From [Mycobacterium] manitobense (lineage in GTDB: Bacteria; Actinomycetota; Actinomycetes; Mycobacteriales; Mycobacteriaceae): a stretch of DNA of 64,000 nt. The position numbers and the translations under genes are program-made. Positions 56,143 to 64,000 of this stretch are shown in pieces. Location: positions 120,844 through 184,843 of the forward strand of contig NZ_JACKSJ010000117.1 of the NCBI RefSeq assembly GCF_025821665.1. Reading direction: 5' to 3'. The stretch's first letter is position 1. Every line of letters starts with the position of its first letter. Under the pieces are notes generated by a model, which saw only the letters and a list, made by a program, of their open reading frames with translations, did no database searches and was not told the origin of the DNA.

Positions 56143-56610
56143 TCAGCTGCACGTCACCGTGACGGTGAACGGCTTCGAGATCATTCCGGCCATCGGGTTC
56201 TTCATGTCGGCGCCGCTGGCCTCGCCACTGACGGTGTAGGTGTCGCCGTCGACCTTCACCTCCGCCGAGCCGACCTTGGCGCCCATCATGTTGTTGACGG
56301 CCAGCGCGTTCCCGTCGACCACCAGGCCGAGGGTCTCGACCTTCGGGGTGGCCTCGTCGGTCATCACGATGCCCAGGCCCTGCTGGCCGCCTACGGCGCC
56401 GCTGCCCACGGTGATCTTGCCGCCCTGCTTGACGCAGGTGACCGAGTTGGTGTCCAGACCGGCAAGGTCATTGCCGTCGACCTTCACCTCCGTGCTGCCA
56501 CCATTGCTCACCTGCGTGCCCGGCGCGGCGGCCGGCTTGTCGTCCGAGCAGCCCACCAGGACGGCGGTGGCTGCGGCCAGACCGATCACACCAGCGACAA
56601 CTCGCTTCAT
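56143..56610 (-). CDS. lpqH: 19-kDa-antigen-type lipoprotein (LpqH family)
   Basis: A 155-residue lipoprotein: MKRVVAGVIGLAAATAVLVGC gives a lipobox LVGC with the acylated Cys at residue 21. The mature part has the LpqH pattern with two Cys (VTCVKQGG and terminal TVTCS) likely disulfide bonded, and GLGIVMTDEATPKVETLGL. Surface lipoprotein, TLR2 agonist in pathogens. It may be a paralogue rather than the true lpqH. GGGAG lies 8 nt before ATG 56610. Not part of the CHAT operon, since the TPR gene has its own promoter. Confidence 0.85.
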   Translation of the reverse strand: MKRVVAGVIGLAAATAVLVGCSDDKPAAAPGTQVSNGGSTEVKVDGNDLAGLDTNSVTCVKQGGKITVGSGAVGGQQGLGIVMTDEATPKVETLGLVVDGNALAVNNMMGAKVGSAEVKVDGDTYTVSGEASGADMKNPMAGMISKPFTVTVTCS

Positions 56611-56732
56611 CGTTTTCTCCCTCATTCGCGCGCCGCCCCGATGGCGTCGTCGTGGCACAAGTGAAATCCGGCCGGACGGCTACCGATCCCAACTACCGCG
56701 GGCCGTCGGCGTCGCCGAGTACGGTGACCACC

Positions 56733-57014
56733 ATGTCCGACGAATCCACCCCCGAGCCGGAAACCGCTGCCCCGCCGCCGCCTCCGCCGCCGGCAGAGGC
56801 CCTCGACGCCGGCTACACGCCGGGCGGTGTGCCGACATTCGACTCGGTACGCGAGAAGATCGAGAACCGCTTCGGCACATCGGTCGGCGCCTCCGAGTTG
56901 GCAGCCGAGACCCCCGAGGGCCGCGCGGCCGACGAACTCTACGAGGAGCGTCAGCGGGCCGCCGCCGAGCGACTGGCTCAGATCCGGGAGTCGATGCGCT
57001 CCGAAACCGACTGA
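56733..57014 (+). CDS. Small conserved hypothetical protein (Rv1638A-like)
   Basis: A 93-residue protein: acidic, Pro-rich N-terminus (about residues 8-22), then FDSVREKIENRFGTSVGASEL and a Glu/Arg-rich helix RAADELYEERQRAAAERLAQI. No known function. TACGGT (56720-56725) lies 7 nt before ATG 56733, so it is probably leaderless. Position near uvrA agrees with Rv1638A. Confidence 0.8.
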   Translation: MSDESTPEPETAAPPPPPPPAEALDAGYTPGGVPTFDSVREKIENRFGTSVGASELAAETPEGRAADELYEERQRAAAERLAQIRESMRSETD

Positions 57015-57017
57015 CCG

Positions 57018-58238
57018 TTGCGCTCGTTCACCCTCGCCGAGCGGCGGGCCAGATTGGCGCGGCGACACTTCCTCTGTCCCGGCGCCGCTGCGGCATCCGG
57101 CGCCGACGTCGCTGCCCGGTTGGTCGGACTGCACGGCACCGACCCGGCCACCCCGTACCTCTCCCTGTGGACCCGGGTTCCCGGATTCGCCGTCACCGAT
57201 CTGCAGCGCGACCTCTACGACGAGCGGACGCTGGTCAAGCACCTCGCGATGCGCAGGACGCTGTGGGTGATCCGCGCGACCGACCTGCCCGCGGTGCAGT
57301 CCGCGGCCAGCGAACGGGTGGCCGCCACGGAACGCAGGCGGTTGATCGCCGACGCCGACAAGGCGGGGCTGGCACCCGACGGCGAAACCTGGCTCGACAC
57401 CGCCTGCCCGGCGGTGCTGGCTCACCTCGCCGAACACGGCGCCACCAGTGCGCGCGACCTGCGAATCGCGCTGCCCGAGCTGGCGGGCAGGTACGAGTAC
57501 GCGCCTGACCGACCGTGGGGCGGTGAGAGCCCGCTGGCGCCAAGGGTTCTCACGGTGCTCGGCGTCCGTGGCGACATCGTCCGCGGACCCAACGACGGCG
57601 GGTGGACGGTCAGCAGGCCGCGGTGGGTACCGACAGCGGACTGGCTGGGCACCGTCGGCGACCCCGTCGCGGCCGGCCCGGCGGCCGCGCAGCTGGTTCG
57701 GCGCTGGCTCTACGCATTCGGGCCCGCGACGCTGACCGACGTCAAATGGTGGTTCGGCAACACCCTGACGTGGGCACGCGCCGCGTTGCGCGACATCGGC
57801 GCGGTAGAAGTGCGGCTAGGAGACGGCGGCGACGACGACGACACCGGCTGGGCGCTGCCCGACGACCTCGAACCCGAACCCGCGTCGCAGCCCTGGGCCG
57901 CGCTGCTGCCCAGCCTCGACGTCACCCCGATGGGGTGGTTCGACCGGACCTGGTACCTCGGCGAACACCGGCCACACGTGTTCGACAGCAACGGCAACGC
58001 CGGTCCCACCGCGTGGTGGAACGGCCGCATCGTCGGCGGATGGGGCCAGGACTCCGGGGGCAGGGTGGTGTTGCATCTCCTCGACGACCTCGGCCGTGAC
58101 GGCCGCCGTGCCCTCGACCGCCGGGCGGCCGAACTGACCGAGTGGCTGGACGGCGTCCGGGTCAGCCCGCGGTTCCCGTCGCCACTCGGCAGAGCCAGTC
58201 GCAGCGAAGCCGGGTTCAGTCCCACTACCAGCCGGTAA
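57018..58238 (+). CDS. Winged-helix DNA-binding domain protein (HTH_42/AlkZ-like)
   Basis: A 406-residue protein of the HTH_42 (YcaQ/AlkZ) superfamily: VAARLVGLHGTDPATPYLSL at the start, RRTLWVIRATDLPAVQ, and the C-terminal NGNAGPTAWWNGRIVGGWGQ. In AlkZ glycosylases the catalytic Gln motif lies where this protein has LHGTD, so base-excision activity is uncertain. TTG 57018 is used because it directly precedes the conserved region, 3 nt after the previous stop; no better start is present. Confidence 0.82.
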   Translation: MRSFTLAERRARLARRHFLCPGAAAASGADVAARLVGLHGTDPATPYLSLWTRVPGFAVTDLQRDLYDERTLVKHLAMRRTLWVIRATDLPAVQSAASERVAATERRRLIADADKAGLAPDGETWLDTACPAVLAHLAEHGATSARDLRIALPELAGRYEYAPDRPWGGESPLAPRVLTVLGVRGDIVRGPNDGGWTVSRPRWVPTADWLGTVGDPVAAGPAAAQLVRRWLYAFGPATLTDVKWWFGNTLTWARAALRDIGAVEVRLGDGGDDDDTGWALPDDLEPEPASQPWAALLPSLDVTPMGWFDRTWYLGEHRPHVFDSNGNAGPTAWWNGRIVGGWGQDSGGRVVLHLLDDLGRDGRRALDRRAAELTEWLDGVRVSPRFPSPLGRASRSEAGFSPTTSR

Positions 58239-58269
58239 CCTACGGTCTCGTAGACGAGGAGGTCTCGAC

Positions 58270-59739
58270 GTGACCCATGTGTCGATCGCCATCATCGGCA
58301 GCGGCTTCTCCGGACTCGGCGCGGCGATCCGGCTCGACGAGGCCGGACATCGCGACTTCCTGGTCTTCGAACGCGGCAACGACGTCGGCGGGACCTGGCG
58401 GGACAACACGTATCCCGGCGCGGCATGCGACGTGCCGTCGCACCTGTACTCGTACTCGTTCGCGCTCAACCCGGACTGGACCCGGTCGTTCTCCGCCCAG
58501 CCCGAGATCGAGGACGACCTGCGCGGCGTCGCGCAGCGCGCGAACGTGCTAGACCGGCACGTCTTCGGCTGCGAGGTGCGCCGGACTGCGTGGAATTCCG
58601 AGAAATCGCACTGGGAACTGGCGACCGCCAAGGGCGGATACACCGCCGACATCCTGATCGCCGGATTCGGCTCACTCGCCGAGCCGTCGCTGCCCGCGAT
58701 CCCCGGCATCGAGTCCTTCGCGGCTGCCGGAGGCGACCTGTTCCACTCCGCCCAGTGGAACCACGACACCGATCTCGCCGGCAAACGCGTCGCGGTTATC
58801 GGCACCGGCGCGTCGGCCATCCAGATCGTGCCCGCGATCGTCGACCGGGTCACCCACCTCGACGTCTACCAGCGCACGGCGCCGTGGCTGTTGCCACGCT
58901 TCGACCGGGCCTTCACCGCGCCCGAACGGTGGGCGTTCCGCAACGTGCCCGGCTATCTGCGGCTGGCCCGGGCAGGCATCTACGCCGGCCGCGAGACGCA
59001 GGTGGTCGGCCTGGCCAAGAACCCGAACCTGATGAAGGGTTTCGAGCTGCTCTCGCGGGCGAAGATCCGCCGCGAGATCAAGGATCCGGAGCTGCGCCGC
59101 AGGGTCACACCGAACTTCCGGATCGGCTGCAAGCGGATGCTGATCTCCAACGACTGGTACCCCGCACTCGACCGCGACCACGTCGACCTGCTCACCGACG
59201 GGATCCAGGAGATCGACGGCCGCCGGATCGTCACCGCCGACGGCACCGTGCGGGAGGTCGACGCACTGGTGGTGGCCACCGGCTTCCACGTCACCGACTC
59301 ACCGATGTTCGACACCGTCTGCGGCGCCGACGGTGCGAGCCTGACCCAGAAGTTCGCCGACAAGGGGATGCGCGCCTACAAGGGCACCACCATCGCCGGA
59401 TACCCGAACATGTTCGTGCTCGTCGGTCCGAACACGGGCCTCGGCCACAGCTCGATGGTCTACATGATCGAGTCGCAGATCAATTACGTCGTCGACGCCG
59501 TCACCACCATGCGCCGACGCGGACTTCGGACCGTCGAGGTCAAACAGCATGCGCTGGACAGCTACAACGACCGGCTACAGAAGGCGCTGGACGGTTCGGT
59601 GTGGATGAACGGCAAGTGCGCGAGCTGGTACCTCGACGCGCACGGCAACAACACCACGCTGTGGCCGGACTTCACCTTCCGGTTCCGGCGCCAGACCCGG
59701 CGCTTCGACATCGACGCCTACGAGACCGCGCCCGCCTGA
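58270..59739 (+). CDS. Flavin-containing monooxygenase (Baeyer-Villiger type)
   Basis: A 489-residue class B flavoprotein monooxygenase: AIIGSGFSGLGAAIRL and GGTWRDNTYPGAACD at the FAD site, a BVMO-like fingerprint ending FHSAQWNH, and the NADPH motif VAVIGTGASAIQIVP. VVATGFHVTD and LVGPNTGLGHSSMVYMIESQ are typical of mycobacterial BVMOs and EthA-like enzymes. Substrate unknown. GTG 58270 has GAGGAGG 7 nt upstream. Convergent with uvrA, 6 nt apart. Confidence 0.92.
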   Translation: MTHVSIAIIGSGFSGLGAAIRLDEAGHRDFLVFERGNDVGGTWRDNTYPGAACDVPSHLYSYSFALNPDWTRSFSAQPEIEDDLRGVAQRANVLDRHVFGCEVRRTAWNSEKSHWELATAKGGYTADILIAGFGSLAEPSLPAIPGIESFAAAGGDLFHSAQWNHDTDLAGKRVAVIGTGASAIQIVPAIVDRVTHLDVYQRTAPWLLPRFDRAFTAPERWAFRNVPGYLRLARAGIYAGRETQVVGLAKNPNLMKGFELLSRAKIRREIKDPELRRRVTPNFRIGCKRMLISNDWYPALDRDHVDLLTDGIQEIDGRRIVTADGTVREVDALVVATGFHVTDSPMFDTVCGADGASLTQKFADKGMRAYKGTTIAGYPNMFVLVGPNTGLGHSSMVYMIESQINYVVDAVTTMRRRGLRTVEVKQHALDSYNDRLQKALDGSVWMNGKCASWYLDAHGNNTTLWPDFTFRFRRQTRRFDIDAYETAPA

Positions 59740-59745
59740 GGGCGG

Positions 59746-62640
<2,895 letters not shown>

Positions 62641-62696
62641 CTGATTTCTCTCCCGTTCCGTCTGTGTCGCGGACCCACATGACACAGCTCGTGTCC

Positions 62697-62719
62697 ATGC
62701 TATGTGCCCGGTCCGACAA
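62697..62719 (-). promoter_or_regulatory. RecA-independent DNA-damage promoter (PafBC type) of uvrA
   Basis: On the minus strand TTGTCGGAC (62711-62719), 8 nt, TAGCAT (62697-62702). The mycobacterial RecA-NDp consensus is TTGTCRGTG-N8-TANNNT; 7 of 9 positions of the upstream box match and both spacing and -10 match exactly. This promoter class is activated by the PafBC regulator after DNA damage. It lies 57 nt upstream of the uvrA start. Confidence 0.8.
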
Positions 62720-62760
62720 CCCGCCGGGACGGCGGCCGGCGGTCGGATACCGTGGCGGAC

Positions 62761-63438
62761 ATGACTGCCATCGACGACAACTACACCGGTCACGTGGAAC
62801 CACAGACCGCCGCCAAGCGCACGCTGCCCGGCGCCACGATCATCAAGATGTCGGTGGGCCCGATGGACAACAACTGCTACCTCATCACGTGTTCCCAGAC
62901 CGGCGAGTCGCTACTCATCGACGCCGCCAACGACGCCGATCTGCTGACCGAACTCGTGGAGATGCAGGCACCCAACCTGTCGCTGATCGTCACCAGTCAC
63001 CAGCACTTCGACCACTGGCAGGCGCTGTCCGACCTGGTCGACATCACCGGCGCGCCCACCGCGGCGCACCGGCTGGACGCCGAACCGCTGCCGGTCCGGC
63101 CGGACCGCTTGATCGACGGCGGCGACACCATCGAGATCGGTGAGCTCACCTTCGACGTGATCCACCTGCGGGGCCACACGCCGGGTTCGGTGGCGCTGGC
63201 GCTGAGCGGGCCCGCGGCGGGTGACAGCGTGCAACTGTTCACCGGTGACTGCCTGTTCCCCGGCGGGGTGGGCAAGACGTGGCAGCCCGGCGACTTCGAG
63301 CAGCTCCTCGGCGACGTCACCAGCCGGGTGTTCGACGTCTACCCCGACACCACCACCGTGTACCCCGGCCACGGCGACGACACCGTGCTCGGCACCGAGC
63401 GGCCGCACCTCGGCGAATGGCGCGAACGTGGCTGGTAG
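62761..63438 (+). CDS. Metallo-beta-lactamase-fold hydrolase (Rv1637c-like)
   Basis: A 225-residue MBL-fold protein: metal motif TSHQHFDHW (HxHxDH), later [20 protein letters not shown] and VYPGHG supplying the remaining metal ligands. It resembles glyoxalase II-type hydrolases; substrate not assigned. It is divergent from uvrA as in M. tuberculosis. TACCGT (62748-62753) lies 7 nt before ATG 62761, so it is probably leaderless. Confidence 0.93.
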   Translation: MTAIDDNYTGHVEPQTAAKRTLPGATIIKMSVGPMDNNCYLITCSQTGESLLIDAANDADLLTELVEMQAPNLSLIVTSHQHFDHWQALSDLVDITGAPTAAHRLDAEPLPVRPDRLIDGGDTIEIGELTFDVIHLRGHTPGSVALALSGPAAGDSVQLFTGDCLFPGGVGKTWQPGDFEQLLGDVTSRVFDVYPDTTTVYPGHGDDTVLGTERPHLGEWRERGW

Positions 63439-63928
63439 GCCGGTCCCGGACCGGCCGCTCGCCGGTCAGGAATCGGTCTGGGACTACCCGCGCCCGCCGC
63501 GGCTCGAGCAGTTCCCCGGCCGGATCACCGTAGAGCTTGGCGGCGAGACCGTCGCGTCCACCAACCGCGGCTGGCGGGTGCTCGAGACCAGCCATCCGCC
63601 GACGTACTACCTGCCCGCCGATGACTTCCGGCCCGGGGCGCTGCGGGACGCCGACGGCGCCTCGTGGTGCGAGTGGAAGGGCCGCGCCCGGTACTACGAC
63701 GTGATCGGGGGCGACCGGGTGGCGCCGCGTGCGGCGTGGACCTACCCCGAGCCGACCGCGGGGTTTCGGGCGCTCGCAGGCGCGGTCGCGGTGATGGCGG
63801 CGCAGATGGACCGCTGCACCGTCGACGGCGAGGAGGTGCTGCCGCAGCCCGGCGGCTTCTATGGCGGCTGGATCACCAGCCGGGTGGCCGGCCCGTTCAA
63901 GGGTGTGCCCGGGTCGATGGGCTGGTAG
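63428..63928 (+). CDS. DUF427 family protein
   Basis: A 166-residue protein with the DUF427 (NTP_transf_9) core: VWDYPRPPRLEQFPGRITVEL, GWRVLETSHPPTYYLPADDF, SWCEWKGRARYYDV and WTYPEP. Function unknown. GTG 63428 overlaps the MBL gene by 11 nt, suggesting cotranscription; the conserved part begins near residue 14. Confidence 0.85.
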   Translation: MAGRPVPDRPLAGQESVWDYPRPPRLEQFPGRITVELGGETVASTNRGWRVLETSHPPTYYLPADDFRPGALRDADGASWCEWKGRARYYDVIGGDRVAPRAAWTYPEPTAGFRALAGAVAVMAAQMDRCTVDGEEVLPQPGGFYGGWITSRVAGPFKGVPGSMGW

Positions 63929-63933
63929 GCGCG

Positions 63934-64000
63934 TCAGGCAGGCGGGGTCCAGGCGACCGGCAGGCGCTTGATGCCGTGCACGAACGCCGACCTCAGGATC
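63934..64000 (-). CDS. Cytochrome P450 C-terminus (partial)
   Basis: The last 21 codons before a TGA at 63934-63936 read ILRSAFVHGIKRLPVAWTPP plus Ala, the typical ending of mycobacterial P450s (...G-I-x-x-L-P-V-x-W). The rest lies beyond the right edge. Identification from so short a tail is tentative. Confidence 0.55.
   Translation of the reverse strand, partial: ILRSAFVHGIKRLPVAWTPPA

Noticed and set aside
62681-62695. GACAC-N5-GTGTC palindrome upstream of uvrA considered as an SOS box
   Set aside because: Mycobacterial LexA boxes are GAAC-N4-GTTC-like; this differs in half-site and spacing. The PafBC-type promoter nearby explains damage control better.

Overview
The window is a chromosomal segment of a high-GC actinomycete, almost certainly a fast-growing Mycobacterium (Mycolicibacterium type). 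The gene order tyrS / mpg / ABC transporter / TetR / Trm112-like / acyl-CoA synthetase-lipase, argCJBDFRGH, pheST, class III cyclase, infC-rpmI-rplT-tsnR, lysX and uvrA corresponds to the M. tuberculosis Rv1637c to Rv1689 neighbourhood read in inverse orientation. An rRNA operon leader with its single promoter lies directly downstream of tyrS, which is the known position of the second rRNA operon (rrnB) of fast growers.

Layout. 1-485: leader and promoter of an rRNA operon whose 16S gene lies off the left edge (minus strand); the leader carries an exact 100-bp tandem duplication. 486-10811: tyrS, mpg, a DrrAB-like ABC exporter with a TetR regulator, a Trm112-like protein, a secreted protein, a large lipase/acyl-CoA-synthetase-like fusion, an ABC-F protein and an F420/FMN split-barrel protein. 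10815-19252: a complete arginine operon on the minus strand (argC-J-B-D-F-R-G-H), mostly joined by 4-nt start/stop overlaps, with ARG-box-like repeats at argC. 19304-32977: an accessory block absent from the equivalent place in M. tuberculosis: an amine oxidase, an IclR regulator, and a divergent 12-gene operon with two class III CoA-transferases, a decarboxylase-like crotonase, a thioesterase, a complete tripartite tricarboxylate transporter (TctCBA), a half-length AbrB membrane protein, an LhgO-like 2-hydroxyacid oxidase, a DapA-like aldolase, an atypical SDR and a fumarylacetoacetase-family enzyme. It ends at a near-perfect long hairpin shared with the convergent pheST operon.

33058-43132: pheST, a class III nucleotidyl cyclase, an MpaB-like oxygenase, an acyl-CoA dehydrogenase, an SDR and the infC-rpmI-rplT-tsnR group. 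infC appears to start at AUC behind a structured leader with an attenuator-like hairpin and a possible 24-codon leader ORF. 43365-50006: a DUF1844 protein, lysX, an FAD/NAD(P)-binding protein and a membrane esterase-like protein. 50008-56068: a second accessory block with a CHAT-domain peptidase (His/Cys dyad visible) translationally overlapping a TPR-like protein, next to two proteins of unknown function in a coupled pair and a small divergent membrane protein. 56143-64000: a 19-kDa-antigen-type lipoprotein, small and winged-helix proteins, a flavin monooxygenase, uvrA with a recognisable RecA-independent DNA-damage promoter, a metallo-beta-lactamase-fold hydrolase, a DUF427 protein and the tail of a probable cytochrome P450.

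Functionally the window mixes core housekeeping (translation, arginine synthesis, excision repair) with two strain- or clade-specific modules. The first is a substrate-uptake and CoA-based catabolic operon for an unidentified carboxylic acid. The second is a CHAT/TPR locus that resembles biological-conflict or proteolytic signalling systems. Many genes appear to have leaderless promoters, with an A-N-N-N-T -10 hexamer 6-7 nt before the start codon. No tRNA, insertion sequence, integrase or CRISPR array was recognised. Homology statements rest on family knowledge recalled without database search.
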